Shown: one piece after another, positions 17,792 through 26,913 of the stretch | Layout: every line of letters begins with the position of its first letter | How positions within the stretch are numbered: the stretch's first letter is position 1 | Assembly: GCF_003626595.1 (NCBI RefSeq) | Contig: NZ_RBAK01000008.1 | Location: forward strand, 247,801 to 311,800 | Direction of reading: 5' to 3' | Source of the DNA: Micromonospora endolithica | GTDB taxonomy: Bacteria; Actinomycetota; Actinomycetes; Mycobacteriales; Micromonosporaceae | Length of the DNA stretch: 64,000 nucleotides | The notes under the pieces: generated by a model | Database searches by the model: none | What the model saw: the letters and a program-made list of their open reading frames with translations, nothing else | Told to the model about the DNA's origin: nothing | Program-made: the position numbers and the translations under genes

Positions 17792-18280
17792 TCACGCACC
17801 GACGGCCTCCCGGTCGACGGTGGCCCGGACCGGGCCGAGGCGCAGGACTCCGTCGTCCAGCGGGGTGCAGCGGACACCGCCCCGCCGGCGCAGCGCCCGG
17901 AACGCACCCGGCCCGATCGTGACGTCCATCCAGGCACAGGGGTTCGCCGGCCGGTTGACCCGCAGCCGCACCGGCCCGTCCCCGGAGTCCAGGGTCAGCA
18001 CCGCGCCGATCAGGTCGTCCACGGACAGGCCGGCGGTGAGGATGTTCCGGCGTACCTGCACCAGGTCGACGCCGGGCGGCAGCGACTCCCGGGCGATGAT
18101 GGTGACACTGGCGTTGCGGTGCGCGGGCTTGGCGAAGTAGCGGTCGCCGACGACGCCGAGACCCGCCCGCAGCTGGATCTCCCCGACCAGTTCGTCCGGT
18201 GGGGCCGGCGCCGGACCGTCCGCCGGCCGGCCCGCCAGGCGGTGCACGGGTGAGGCCAGCAACTGGACGATCTCGGGCAC
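17792..18280 (-). CDS. MOSC domain-containing protein
   Basis: A 162-residue single-domain MOSC protein. The core reads GDRYFAKPAHRNASVTIIA, then VRRNILTAGLSVDDLIG and the cysteine motif NPCAWMDV, which is the expected Mo-cofactor or sulfur-carrier cysteine. MOSC proteins handle the sulfurated molybdenum cofactor or act with N-oxide reductases; the partner here is unknown. TAGACT 6 nt before GTG 18280 predicts a leaderless mRNA. Confidence 0.88.
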   Translation of the reverse strand: MPEIVQLLASPVHRLAGRPADGPAPAPPDELVGEIQLRAGLGVVGDRYFAKPAHRNASVTIIARESLPPGVDLVQVRRNILTAGLSVDDLIGAVLTLDSGDGPVRLRVNRPANPCAWMDVTIGPGAFRALRRRGGVRCTPLDDGVLRLGPVRATVDREAVGA

Positions 18281-18286
18281 CCGTCG

Positions 18287-18292
18287 AGTCTA
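18287..18292 (-). promoter_or_regulatory. -10 box TAGACT, leaderless MOSC promoter
   Basis: TAGACT on the minus strand lies 6 nt before GTG 18280. Confidence 0.5.
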
Positions 18293-18373
18293 GGCAGGTT
18301 GTTCCCGTCCGGCTGGGCGATGCCCGACCCGGCCCCGGGCCCGAGGCGGTCACCACCCGGATCGGGCACCCGC

Positions 18374-18847
18374 TCAGTGGTCGCCGAGCTGCCGGCGGGC
18401 CTCCCGCTCCATCATCGCGTCGAAGCGTTCGTCACGTCTGCCCTCCGGCCGCCGCGCGGTGTAGACGACGGTGTAACCGTCCGGGTCGGTCAACCGCAGG
18501 TCGCGGGTGTTCCACGGCGTCTCCGCCGGGCCGTCCACAAGCCCGCCGCCGTGCCTCCGGGCGCGCTCGGCGACGGCGTCCAACTGCTCGGCGGTGGCCA
18601 GGAAACTCAGCGTCCACTCGCCGCCTGCCGGCGGCAGTCCCGGGCGCACCAGGATGTCCTGGTACCGCCAACGGCGGAGGTGCACCAGTGCCGGTCGGGC
18701 ATCCGGGCCGGGCATCGAGAACAGCGAGATGAAGTCGAGCCCGTTGACGTACCAGTCGACGGTGCGGGAGATGTCCGCGACCGTCATCGTGACGAAAGCG
18801 GGCATGCCGTAGATGTCCCGGGTGATCTCGGGTGTGATGTCGTCCAT
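18374..18847 (-). CDS. VOC family protein (glyoxalase/bleomycin-resistance fold)
   Basis: A 157-residue protein with paired beta-alpha-beta-beta-beta units. FVTMTVADISRTVDWYVNGL starts unit one, and LRLTDPDGYTVVYTARRP ends unit two with the metal-ligand acid region. Possible roles are dioxygenase, isomerase or antibiotic-binding protein; nothing specifies which. ATG 18847 is preceded at 7 nt by TACCGT, with TTGAGT as a possible -35 at 19 nt spacing. It lies 34 bp downstream of the DUF4304 gene. Confidence 0.85.
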   Translation of the reverse strand: MDDITPEITRDIYGMPAFVTMTVADISRTVDWYVNGLDFISLFSMPGPDARPALVHLRRWRYQDILVRPGLPPAGGEWTLSFLATAEQLDAVAERARRHGGGLVDGPAETPWNTRDLRLTDPDGYTVVYTARRPEGRRDERFDAMMEREARRQLGDH

Positions 18848-18854
18848 GTGGGCG

Positions 18855-18860
18855 ACGGTA
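18855..18860 (-). promoter_or_regulatory. -10 box TACCGT, leaderless VOC promoter
   Basis: TACCGT lies 7 nt before ATG 18847; TTGAGT, 19 nt further upstream, is a possible -35. Confidence 0.5.
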
Positions 18861-18881
18861 GAGACTGACGTAACGGGAGAC

Positions 18882-19529
18882 TCAACCGTCGTGGGCGCGG
18901 GCGGCGTCGGCCTGCTCGGTGGCCCGGGTCTGACGGTTCGCGTACGCCCAGACGGTCCTGGTCGGGACGGAGTTGTGGGTGGCCGGTGGCCGCTCCACGA
19001 ACAGCAGGTGCCGCAACACCTCGGTCGGCCCCTGTTCCGCCAGCAGCCAGGCCCGCAGCAGCCAGGCGCCCGGCCCGAGGATGCCCGGGGGCCGTTCGAG
19101 GACGACCGCCCGATCCAACAGGGGCAGCAGGTGCGGCATGATCTCGTCCAGGTGCCGGCGGATCTGAGCGGACACCTCGCCCGCGGTGTTGTCGTCCGCG
19201 ACGCGCCACTGGTCGTCGCCGGAGAGGCCCGAGGAACCGAGCCGCCGCCGCCAGATGCCGTCGACGTGTCGCGGTAGCGCGGTCGCCGGTCGGCCGGTTC
19301 GTTGCCGGTCCCAGGCCCACGTCGGTGCCAGCACCAAGGCGACGTTGAGATAGAAGACCTTCTCCGACGTCGTGGAGTGGTCCGAGATCTGCACCTCGAC
19401 GACGAGCGCGTCCCCCTCGTCCGAGAACCGGCGGAAGACCTGCCCACCTGCTCCGGGCGTGAAGCCGTGCCCGGCGAGGTCAGCCGACAGCTCCCGCAGG
19501 AAGCCTTCGAACGCCCTCCGCACCGTCAC
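18882..19529 (-). CDS. DUF4304-like hypothetical protein
   Basis: A 215-residue soluble protein. The N-terminal half (RAFEGFLRELSADLAGHGFT, FRRFSDEGDALVVEVQISDH, FYLNVALVLAP) fits DUF4304, a domain of unknown function common in actinobacteria. The C-terminal half is helical. GTG 19529 has GGAG 7 nt upstream; the frame runs open upstream through the tRNA-Ala terminator, which is not coding. Function unknown. Confidence 0.72.
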   Translation of the reverse strand: MTVRRAFEGFLRELSADLAGHGFTPGAGGQVFRRFSDEGDALVVEVQISDHSTTSEKVFYLNVALVLAPTWAWDRQRTGRPATALPRHVDGIWRRRLGSSGLSGDDQWRVADDNTAGEVSAQIRRHLDEIMPHLLPLLDRAVVLERPPGILGPGAWLLRAWLLAEQGPTEVLRHLLFVERPPATHNSVPTRTVWAYANRQTRATEQADAARAHDG

Positions 19530-19599
19530 TGGCAGACTCCGTCCCCTAGTTTGTCGACGTCCACCCGTGCGCCAGTCATGATGCCGTTCGGATAGATCG

Positions 19600-19633
19600 A
19601 AAAAGGCCGTCTCCCACCACGGGAAACGGCCTT
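19600..19633 (-). terminator. Rho-independent terminator of tRNA-Ala
   Basis: On the minus strand, AAGGCCGT and ACGGCCTT, extended by TTCCC/GGGAG, form a stem around GTGG. A short T run follows. It sits 10 bp past the tRNA 3' end. Confidence 0.8.
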
Positions 19634-19640
19634 CGAACTG

Positions 19641-19716
<76 letters not shown>

Positions 19717-19821
19717 TCCACCGGCGGACCGGCATCGGTCCCACCCGGCTTTCACCGGGCGGGCCGGCGCCAAGGCTAACAGGTCCCGCCCCGCGACGGC
19801 GAATCACCCCCGGCGCGCCGA

Positions 19822-19908
19822 CCGCTTGATCCACCCGTGTTCCCGAGAAGTCGGGGTGTCCAGGGGCCGGGACACCCCGGCTTCCCGGAAGTCGAGTGGA
19901 TCAAGCGG
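19822..19908. repeat. Long hairpin element (TTGATCCAC type)
   Basis: Outer arms CCGCTTGATCCAC (19822-19834) and GTGGATCAAGCGG (19896-19908) pair perfectly over 13 bp. Nested inside, CGGGGTGTCC pairs with GGACACCCCG. The 87-nt structure ends 1 bp from the glpR/sepX stop and may terminate that gene. Confidence 0.65.
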
Positions 19909-19909
19909 G

Positions 19910-20686
19910 TCAGGCCGAGTGGGAGCCGCGGCCGGACTGGTAGGGGCGGCCGCGTAGCCCTCCCGCACGCCGGTAGGAGACCGATCCGCCGTTGGCCGCC
20001 GCCGGCAGGTCGGCCGGGCGGTCCAGGCCCATCGCGGCGCGGCGTACCACCTCGCGCTGGGCCGCCAGCCGGCGCTGCGCCTCCCGGCGGGCCGCCGCCC
20101 GGCGGGCCTGCTCGCGCCGGACCTCGGCCTGGCGCGCGGCCAGCCACGCCGCCTCCCGGGCCCGCGCCCGCCGCCGCCGGGCGTCCGCCAGGGCCTTCGA
20201 CCGCAGGTGTACGACGTACGCCACGAGCAGCGTCCCGGTGACGCCGAAGCTGATCCAGAAGCCGGGGCCGACCACCGCCACGCCGACCAGCTCGACGAAG
20301 TTGAGCAGGAGCAGCGCGGCGAGGACCCGGCGCCGGCGGTACACGGCAGGGGTGTGCGGCCGGCGGGGCGGCGGGCGGCGGCGGGCGCCACGCGGTGCGG
20401 GCGGGACGGCACGCAGACGGCCGGGGCGACGACCCGGCGCGGGTGGCGCGGACACCGGCACCCCGGCGAAGTTCTCGCTCAGCGTGACGACGACGGAACG
20501 CGGTGGATGCACCGGCTCGCGACCCGGCACAGTACGGCGTCGCCGGCGGCGCTGGAGCACCCGCGCCGTCGACTGCGCCCGCTCCGCCGCCAGCCGCTCG
20601 GTGGCGTCGTACCGACGGACCAGCGCCGGGGCGAGGGCGAGCAGGCCGGCGGCGGCGAGGACGGCGAGGAGCACCGAGGTCGGCAC
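19910..20686 (-). CDS. sepX: Divisome protein SepX/GlpR
   Basis: A 258-residue membrane protein. An N-terminal helix (VPTSVLLAVLAAAGLLALAP) is followed by a basic, Pro-rich linker and two close helices near 125-165 (VLAALLLLNFVELVGVAVVG, ISFGVTGTLLVAYVV), then a long Arg/Ala-rich cytoplasmic tail. This layout and its place beside glp identify GlpR, called SepX in Streptomyces, a membrane receptor for Glp that stabilises FtsZ-ring assembly. GTG 20686 has GGGAGG at 7 nt. The long hairpin at 19822-19908 follows the stop. Confidence 0.8.
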   Translation of the reverse strand: MPTSVLLAVLAAAGLLALAPALVRRYDATERLAAERAQSTARVLQRRRRRRTVPGREPVHPPRSVVVTLSENFAGVPVSAPPAPGRRPGRLRAVPPAPRGARRRPPPRRPHTPAVYRRRRVLAALLLLNFVELVGVAVVGPGFWISFGVTGTLLVAYVVHLRSKALADARRRRARAREAAWLAARQAEVRREQARRAAARREAQRRLAAQREVVRRAAMGLDRPADLPAAANGGSVSYRRAGGLRGRPYQSGRGSHSA

Positions 20687-20871
20687 CCTCACCCCTCCCG
20701 TCACCGAGTTCGGGACAACCGCGTCCCGTCCGCAGGATCTTCCGCCGATCACGCTGGGGGACGTGGATCGTACGGTCGGGCAGCGCTTGCCGCAGCTTGC
20801 AGTTACTTGAGGTTACGGGCGGTCCTCCCCCGATGGTGCCACGGCGCGCCGATCGTCACGCGTGGGACGAT

Positions 20872-21519
20872 TCACCGGGTGGGCGCGCGCAGCCGGTGCC
20901 AGCGGGCCAGCAGCCCACCCTCGGCGGCGACCTCTTCGCTGGTCATCGCGTAGCCGATGTGGTCCCGCCAGGCGCCGTCGATGTGCATGTAGCGCACGTG
21001 GTACGCCTCCTCGCGGAAGCCCAGCTTCTCCACGACCCGGCGGGAGGCCCGGTTCTCCGGGCGGATGTTCACCTCGATCCGGTGCAGCCCGCCCGGTCCG
21101 AAGGCGTGGTCGACGGCGAGCGCCATCGCGGTGGGGATCACGCCACGGCCGGCGACCCGGGAGTCCACCCAGTAGCCCACGTACCCGGAGCAGAACGCCC
21201 GCCGCACGATGCTGCCCACGTTGAGGTGGCCGACCAGCCGTTCCCGCCCCTCCTCGCGCAGGCAGACCGCGAACGGCATCCCGTCGCCGGTCCGCGCCGA
21301 GCGGCGCTGTTCCCGATAGACCCAGCGGAACGCGGCCGGCGAGTTGAGCTCCTCCCACCTGCCCGGCAGCGTCGACTCCCACGGCGCCAGCCACGCCTGG
21401 TTGGCCCGGCGGATCTCCGCCCAGGCGGCGGCGTCGGAACGCCGGTACGGTCGCAGCACCACCGGCCCGTCGGTCAGCACCACCGGCCAGCCGGGCGGAC
21501 GGGGTCCCAGGAGACTCAC
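20872..21519 (-). CDS. GNAT N-acetyltransferase, RimJ-like
   Basis: A 215-residue GNAT-fold acetyltransferase. VGHLNVGSIVRRAF is beta-strand 4, GYWVDSRVAGRGVIPTAMAL is the acetyl-CoA pyrophosphate loop (R/Q-x-x-G-x-G/A region), and NIRPENRASRRVVEKLGF is the C-terminal RimJ/RimL motif. Such enzymes acetylate protein or ribosomal protein N termini. It lies between glp and sepX as Rv0995 does, so the whole block is conserved. GTG 21519 is taken as start. Confidence 0.88.
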   Translation of the reverse strand: MSLLGPRPPGWPVVLTDGPVVLRPYRRSDAAAWAEIRRANQAWLAPWESTLPGRWEELNSPAAFRWVYREQRRSARTGDGMPFAVCLREEGRERLVGHLNVGSIVRRAFCSGYVGYWVDSRVAGRGVIPTAMALAVDHAFGPGGLHRIEVNIRPENRASRRVVEKLGFREEAYHVRYMHIDGAWRDHIGYAMTSEEVAAEGGLLARWHRLRAPTR

Positions 21520-21562
21520 CCGGCCGATCCTCCACCGGCAGCGGGGGTGCGGGCAAGCATGT

Positions 21563-22876
21563 TCATCGGCGCCTGTCCATGAGTAGGACGTCCACCGTGG
21601 ATCCGGCGGCGGCGGCGGTGACGCGCTCGCCGAGGACCAGCAGGCCGTTCGCCTCGGCCAGCCCGGAGAGCGTGAACGGCCCGCCGCTGAGCGGTTGGAC
21701 GGTGTAGCCGCCGCCGCGCCGCTCGGCGACGTGCGCCGGCCGGAACTCGCGCAGCCCGGCCGGCGACGACACGGTCTCCAGCAGGTGCGCGCGGACGCTG
21801 GGCCGGAACACCGGTTCGGCGCCGGCCAGCAGGTTGATCGCCGGGCGGGCCAGCACCTCGAAGCCGATCAGGGCGGCGCCGGGGTCGCCGGGCAGGCACA
21901 CCACCGGCACCTCCTCGGCGCCGACGGTGCCGAAGCCGAGCGCCGTGCCGGGGTAGAGCGCCACCTCGGTGAAGGCCACCGGCCCGGCCCGGCCGCCCTC
22001 GCGGCGGGACAGGATGCGCCGGACCATGTCGCCGGGCCCGGTGCCGGTGCCGCCGGTGGTGATGATCAGATCGGCGCGCAGGGTCTGGTCCTCCAGCAGC
22101 CCGCGCAGCCCCTCCGGGTCGTCGTCGCAGATACCCACCCGGTACGCGTGCGCCCCGACCTCGGCCGCCGCCGCGGTCAGCGCGTGCGAGTTGGCGTCGA
22201 CCACCTGGCCGGGCTGGCTGGCCCGGCCGACGTCGACGAGTTCGTCGCCGGTGGCCACCACCACCACCCGGGGGCTGGGCCGCACCACCACGTGCCCGAT
22301 GCCGGTGGCGGCGAAGACCGCCACCAGCGCCGGGGAGACGTACGTGCCGGCGCGGGCGAGCAGGGTGCCGGCGGGCAGTTCGGTGCCGGCGCGGCGGACA
22401 CCGTACCCGCGCTTGGGGACCCGGTGGATCTCCACGGCGGCCATGCCCTGGTCGGTCCACTCGACCGGCACCACCACGTCGGCGGTGATCGGCAGGGGCG
22501 CGCCGGCGGCCACCGAGAAGCAGGCCCCGGGGGTGAGCCGGACCGGCCGCCAGCTGGCCGCGCCGAGGTCACCGACGACGTTCAGCCGGATCGAGCGCCC
22601 ACCCGGCCCACCCGGCTGGGCCGGGACGTAGCCCACGCCCCGGCCGCCGGAGGCGATGTCCTCCCAGCGGGCCGCGTACCCGTCGACGGCGGCCTGGTCG
22701 AAGGCCGGGAAGGAGTGCGGCGCCCGGACGTCCTCGGCGAGGACGTTGCCGTGCGCCTGGGTGAGGTCGAGGTCGAGTGGCGGCAGCGCGCGTAACCTGC
22801 GCAGCACGCTGCCCAGGTAGTCGGCGAGCGGCGTCAACTCGTTCGCGGCCGCCTCGGCGTCGGCCGTCGCGGTCAT
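21563..22876 (-). CDS. glp: Gephyrin-like molybdotransferase Glp (MoeA family)
   Basis: A 437-residue MoeA-type protein. PAFDQAAVDGYA lies in the N-terminal domain, and IITTGGTGTGPGDMV is the molybdopterin-binding loop of the MogA-like domain; the C-terminal beta domain follows. Besides molybdenum insertion, the actinobacterial Glp paralogue binds FtsZ and the receptor GlpR/SepX encoded two genes downstream. Its ATG overlaps the galU stop as ATGA, so the two are translationally coupled. The short tail after the last strand (STVDVLLMDRRR) is normal. Confidence 0.9.
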   Translation of the reverse strand: MTATADAEAAANELTPLADYLGSVLRRLRALPPLDLDLTQAHGNVLAEDVRAPHSFPAFDQAAVDGYAARWEDIASGGRGVGYVPAQPGGPGGRSIRLNVVGDLGAASWRPVRLTPGACFSVAAGAPLPITADVVVPVEWTDQGMAAVEIHRVPKRGYGVRRAGTELPAGTLLARAGTYVSPALVAVFAATGIGHVVVRPSPRVVVVATGDELVDVGRASQPGQVVDANSHALTAAAAEVGAHAYRVGICDDDPEGLRGLLEDQTLRADLIITTGGTGTGPGDMVRRILSRREGGRAGPVAFTEVALYPGTALGFGTVGAEEVPVVCLPGDPGAALIGFEVLARPAINLLAGAEPVFRPSVRAHLLETVSSPAGLREFRPAHVAERRGGGYTVQPLSGGPFTLSGLAEANGLLVLGERVTAAAAGSTVDVLLMDRRR

Positions 22877-23829
22877 GTATTCGGACCGCCCGACGCGTCG
22901 GAGTTGACGAACTCGGCCAGCCACTTGCGGAACTCGGCGCCCAGGTCGTCGCGCTCGGAGGCGATCTGCACGACGGTCTGGAGGTAGCCCAGCGGCATGC
23001 CGGTGTCGTAGCGGGTGCCCCGGTAGACGATCGCGTGCACCGGCGTGCCCTCGTTGCGCAGCAGCTCCATCGCGTCGGTCAGCTGGATCTCGCCGCCGCT
23101 GCCGGGCTCGGTCCGGCGGATCGCGTCGAAGATCGTGCCGGGCAGCACGTAGCGGCCGAGGACGGCGAGGTTGCTCGGCGCGTCCTCCGGCTTCGGCTTC
23201 TCCACCATGCCGGTGACCCGGACGACCTCCCCGATGTCGCTCAGCTCCGCCTCGGCCGGTTCCACCGAGGCGATGCCGTACCGGGAGGTCTCGGCCGCGT
23301 CGACCTCGAAGAAGGCGAGCACCACACCGCCGGTGCGGGCCTGGAGCTCCAGCATCGCCGGCAGCAGCGGCTCGGCGGGCTTCACGAACTCGTCGCCCAG
23401 CAGGACCGCGAAGGGCGCGTCGCCGACGTGCGACTCGGCGAACCCGACGGCGTGGCCCAGGCCGAGCTGCTCGGGCTGCCGGCAGGTGTAGATGGCGGCC
23501 AGCTCCTCGGTCCGCTTGACGGCGGCGAGCAGCTCGGGCTTCTTGGCGAGCCGCTCCTCCAGGTCGGGGCGGCGGTCGAAGTGGTCCACCATCGATGTCT
23601 TGCCCCGGCCGGTGATCAGCAGCACGTCACCGATGCCGGCCTGGGTGGCCTCCTCGACGATGTACTGGAGGACCGGTCGGTCGACCACCGGGAGCAGCTC
23701 CTTGGGCACCGCCTTGGTGGCCGGCAGGAACCGGGTGGCCAGGCCGGCGGCCGGGATGACGGCCTTGACCGCGCGGGGACGACCGGATGCGGCGGTCGCG
23801 GATGAGGGGTTCGCAGAGTGCTCCGACAT
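22873..23829 (-). CDS. galU: UTP-glucose-1-phosphate uridylyltransferase
   Basis: A 318-residue nucleotidyltransferase making UDP-glucose for glycans, trehalose and glycolipids. KAVIPAAGLATRFLPATKAV (about 20-40) is the nucleotide-binding loop, and EELAAIYTCRQPEQLGLGHA and VLLGDEFV carry the uridine and metal contacts. TAGTCT 6 nt before ATG 23829 predicts a leaderless mRNA. It heads the galU-glp pair with ATGA overlap, and the rimJ-like and sepX genes follow. The diguanylate cyclase gene ends 10 bp upstream. Confidence 0.94.
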   Translation of the reverse strand: MSEHSANPSSATAASGRPRAVKAVIPAAGLATRFLPATKAVPKELLPVVDRPVLQYIVEEATQAGIGDVLLITGRGKTSMVDHFDRRPDLEERLAKKPELLAAVKRTEELAAIYTCRQPEQLGLGHAVGFAESHVGDAPFAVLLGDEFVKPAEPLLPAMLELQARTGGVVLAFFEVDAAETSRYGIASVEPAEAELSDIGEVVRVTGMVEKPKPEDAPSNLAVLGRYVLPGTIFDAIRRTEPGSGGEIQLTDAMELLRNEGTPVHAIVYRGTRYDTGMPLGYLQTVVQIASERDDLGAEFRKWLAEFVNSDASGGPNT

Positions 23830-23835
23830 GCCGCG

Positions 23836-23841
23836 AGACTA
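23836..23841 (-). promoter_or_regulatory. -10 box TAGTCT, leaderless galU promoter
   Basis: TAGTCT on the minus strand ends 6 nt before the galU ATG; it overlaps the 3' end of the upstream cyclase gene. Confidence 0.5.
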
Positions 23842-26088
23842 TCGGCCACGGCTCTGTCGTGGCGGGTGAGGACCGGAAGACGCGCCGCCGCCGGAGGCCG
23901 GGTGCGACGAGCCGGGGAGGGCCGGCGCGGTGCCGGCGTCCACCTCGTCCGCGTCGGCCGGCACCACGTCCGCCGGGGCCGGCCGCCGGTGCGCGCCGGC
24001 CCGGGGCAGGCCGTCGGAGGGGCTGACCGCGTGGACCGGAACGGGGATCTCCCGGACCGGCGGGGCCGCCCGGGGCAGGTCCGCGAGCCGCCAGGTGTCC
24101 CGACCGCCGGCCTTCGCGGCGTAGAGCGCCTCGTCGGCCGCGTCCAGGACCTGCTGCCCGCTACCGGCGTGACCCGGGAAGACGGCGATGCCGATCGAGA
24201 CCGTGACCCGGATCGCGAGGGTGCCGCCGTGCGCGTCGACGGTGATCGGAGTGTCCCGGACCGCCGCGCCGAGCCGCTCGGCGACGATGGCGGCCCCCCG
24301 GGCGTCGGTCTCCGGAAGCAGCAGCACGAACTCCTCGCCGCCCTGCCGGAACGCCAGGTCCACCTCGCGGATCTCCCCCCGGACCCGGCGGGCGAACTCG
24401 GCCAGCACGGTGTCGCCGGCAGTGTGCCCGTGGGTGTCGTTGACCGCCTTGAAACGGTCCAGGTCCAGCGCCAGGACACTGAGCATCCGGCCGAACCGGC
24501 TGGCCCGCTCGACCTCCCGGCGGATCGACTCCCGCAGGTAGCGGTAGTTCCACAGGCCGGTCAACGGATCGGTCAGGGACAGCCGCTGCGCCTCCTCGTG
24601 CACCCGGACGTTGTCCACCGCCACCGCCGCGTGCCCGGCGAAGGTGCGCAGGGTGATCAGGTCGTCGTCGTCGAACTCGTCACCGCCCAACCGGTCGTAG
24701 AGCGCCAGCACCCCGAGCGCGCCGACCGCCGGCTCGGGCCCGTCACCCCGGCCGGTCGCTTCCGGCCCGTCCGCCGGCGCCGGCGCGGCGAACGGCACCG
24801 CGACGTACGTCCGGCACGGCGGCTCTCCCGGTGCCATCTCACCGGGCTCCACCCGCCCCCGGCGCGGTTCCCCGGTCACCGCCACCGCGCCGACCGGGCC
24901 GGTGCCCAGCGGCACCCGGTGCGGTCCCGGACGTTCGTCGGTCGGGCCGGGATCGTCCAGTCCCTCGGTGCACTGCGCCACGAGCGCCCCGCCGGTGTCG
25001 ACCAGCAGCACCGCGCCGGCCCGCGCGCCGGTGGCCGCGATCGCGCTGTGCAGGATGACCCGCAGGATCCGCTGCCGGTCGTGGGTGCTGGCCAGCGTGT
25101 CGCCGAGCACCGCCAGGTGCCCGCGCAGCTGGTCCCGGCTGCTGGTCAGGGCGGTCACATAGGTGCCGGTCTCCCGGGTCATCCGGTTGAACGCGCCGGC
25201 CAGGCGGCCGATCTCGTCCCGGGTCCGGACCGGCACCCGGGCGGTCAGGTCACCCCGGGCCACCCGGTCCACCGCACCGGCCAGCTCCACCAGGGGCCGG
25301 GTGGTCACCCGGGCCAGTCGCCCGGCCGCCGCCACCGCCAGCAGACCGGCCAGCAGCACGGCGGCGACCAGCGCCACGTACAGGCCGGGCGGGCGGTCAC
25401 TGGGCACCGAGAGCACCAGCGGCAGCGGCTGGCCCGCCGACGGGCCGACACGACGCACGTACCGACCGTCCGAGGTGCCGGCCACCCGTTCCCCGTCCAG
25501 CGCGCCGGCGGCGGCCAGCACCGCGTCGCGTACGCCGGTCGACTCGGTGGTGTGCCGGAGCCGGACCGGCGCGCCGGGACCGTCGAGGAGGGTGACCGCC
25601 ACCCCGGTCACCGCCGCGAGGCGGGCCACGAAGGCCGGGTCGACCGGCTGCGCGGCGGCCACCGTGCCCAGCGACGCGCCGGAGCGGTCGCGCAGGTCCA
25701 CCCGGACGGCGAGCGCCCCGACCGGGCCGGGCGCGCCGCCGCCGGCGGCGCAGTCCCGCCAGGGTGCCGGCGGCGCGTCCGGCGTGGCGTAGGTGGTCTG
25801 CCCGGCGACGTCGGTGAGCAGGATCGCGGCGGCCAGGCCCCGGCTGACCACCTGCGCCGCGGCGGCGGGCCGGTCGCCGGTCAGGGCGACCGCGTCGGCG
25901 GCGGCCCGCAGCTGCTGGCAGAGGGCGTCGACCGAGGTCCGCACGGCCGCCGCGGCCACCGCCAGCCGCTCGGCGGAGCGGCTGCGGTCGACCGCGACCA
26001 CGGTCGAGCCGACGAAGAACGCCCCGAGCAGTACCGGGCCGAGCACCACCACCAGGAAGGCTGCGGTGAGCCGCCCGCGTAGCGTCAC
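23839..26088 (-). CDS. Membrane diguanylate cyclase (sensor-HAMP-GAF-GGDEF)
   Basis: A 749-residue sensor enzyme that makes cyclic di-GMP. A first helix near residue 15 and a second near 240 bracket an extracytoplasmic sensor domain. HAMP (about 265-315, ending RDEIGRLAGAFNRMTRETG), a GAF-like domain (about 345-515) and GGDEF (about 525-685) follow. The active site is GGEEF and, five residues before it, REVD is an intact inhibitory I-site (RxxD), so product feedback is expected. The last 60 residues are Pro/Ala/Asp-rich and disordered. GTG 26088 has a GGGGGGA ribosome site. It is divergent from the folate gene. Confidence 0.92.
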   Translation of the reverse strand: MTLRGRLTAAFLVVVLGPVLLGAFFVGSTVVAVDRSRSAERLAVAAAAVRTSVDALCQQLRAAADAVALTGDRPAAAAQVVSRGLAAAILLTDVAGQTTYATPDAPPAPWRDCAAGGGAPGPVGALAVRVDLRDRSGASLGTVAAAQPVDPAFVARLAAVTGVAVTLLDGPGAPVRLRHTTESTGVRDAVLAAAGALDGERVAGTSDGRYVRRVGPSAGQPLPLVLSVPSDRPPGLYVALVAAVLLAGLLAVAAAGRLARVTTRPLVELAGAVDRVARGDLTARVPVRTRDEIGRLAGAFNRMTRETGTYVTALTSSRDQLRGHLAVLGDTLASTHDRQRILRVILHSAIAATGARAGAVLLVDTGGALVAQCTEGLDDPGPTDERPGPHRVPLGTGPVGAVAVTGEPRRGRVEPGEMAPGEPPCRTYVAVPFAAPAPADGPEATGRGDGPEPAVGALGVLALYDRLGGDEFDDDDLITLRTFAGHAAVAVDNVRVHEEAQRLSLTDPLTGLWNYRYLRESIRREVERASRFGRMLSVLALDLDRFKAVNDTHGHTAGDTVLAEFARRVRGEIREVDLAFRQGGEEFVLLLPETDARGAAIVAERLGAAVRDTPITVDAHGGTLAIRVTVSIGIAVFPGHAGSGQQVLDAADEALYAAKAGGRDTWRLADLPRAAPPVREIPVPVHAVSPSDGLPRAGAHRRPAPADVVPADADEVDAGTAPALPGSSHPASGGGASSGPHPPRQSRGR

Positions 26089-26201
26089 TCGGTCCCCCCG
26101 GAAGTTCCGCCGGCCGATGCTTGCGATGCTGACACAGCGCCACCACAGGACCAGCGTTGCGTCAGGAGTGTTGCGTGCCGGATTTTTCTGATGGAGCGGA
26201 A

Positions 26202-26852
26202 GTGACCCATGAGGCGAAGCGCGACGCCCGCGCCGCGCTGCTCGCCCGCCGGCGCGCGCTGACCGCGCCGCACCGGGCGGAAGCCGCCGGGCGCGTCCAG
26301 GCCGAGCTGGTGTCGTTGGTACGTCGGCTGCGCCCGCGCCGCGTGACGGCGTACGTTCCGGTGGGCTCCGAACCCGGCGGCCCGGACCTGCCGGCGGTGC
26401 TGTACGCGGCGCTACCGGCCGGCGCGGAGCTGCTGCTGCCGGTGCTGCGTGACGACCTGGACCTGGACTGGGCGGCCTGGACCGGCCCGGACGGGCTGGT
26501 CGCCGCCGGCCGGGGGATGCGCGAGCCGGCCGGGCCACGGCTCGGCGTCGGCGCGGTGGCCGGGGCGGAGCTGGTGGTGGTGCCCGCGCTGGCGGTGGAC
26601 CGCCGTGGACTGCGGCTGGGCCGGGGCGGCGGCTCGTACGACCGGGCGTTGACCCGGGTGGCGACCAGCACGCTGACCGTGGTGCCGCTGCACGACGGTG
26701 AGCTGGTCGAAGCGCTGCCCGCCGAATCGCACGACCGCCCGGTCCGCGCGGTGGTCACCCCCGCGGGGGGCCTGCGTACCCTGGACGCCGCCCCCGCCGA
26801 CGACACGGGTGTCGCGCGCCACACGTCCGCTGGACGAACCCGGGGACGATGA
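26202..26852 (+). CDS. 5-formyltetrahydrofolate cyclo-ligase
   Basis: A 216-residue enzyme converting 5-formyl-THF to 5,10-methenyl-THF with ATP. KRDARAALLARRRAL is the N-terminal helix, VPALAVDRRGLRLGRGGGSYDRAL holds the GxGxGxYD phosphate and folate motif. GTG 26202 is preceded by GGAG at 5 nt. The gene and the zinc-ribbon gene 61 bp downstream match Rv0992c-Rv0991c. The tail after the last conserved strand is about 20 residues of low complexity. Confidence 0.92.
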   Translation: MTHEAKRDARAALLARRRALTAPHRAEAAGRVQAELVSLVRRLRPRRVTAYVPVGSEPGGPDLPAVLYAALPAGAELLLPVLRDDLDLDWAAWTGPDGLVAAGRGMREPAGPRLGVGAVAGAELVVVPALAVDRRGLRLGRGGGSYDRALTRVATSTLTVVPLHDGELVEALPAESHDRPVRAVVTPAGGLRTLDAAPADDTGVARHTSAGRTRGR

Positions 26853-26913
26853 CGCACCATTGGCACTCGAAGTCGTCGAGTGCCAACCGGCCGTGCCAGA
26901 TCCGGAGGAGAAC

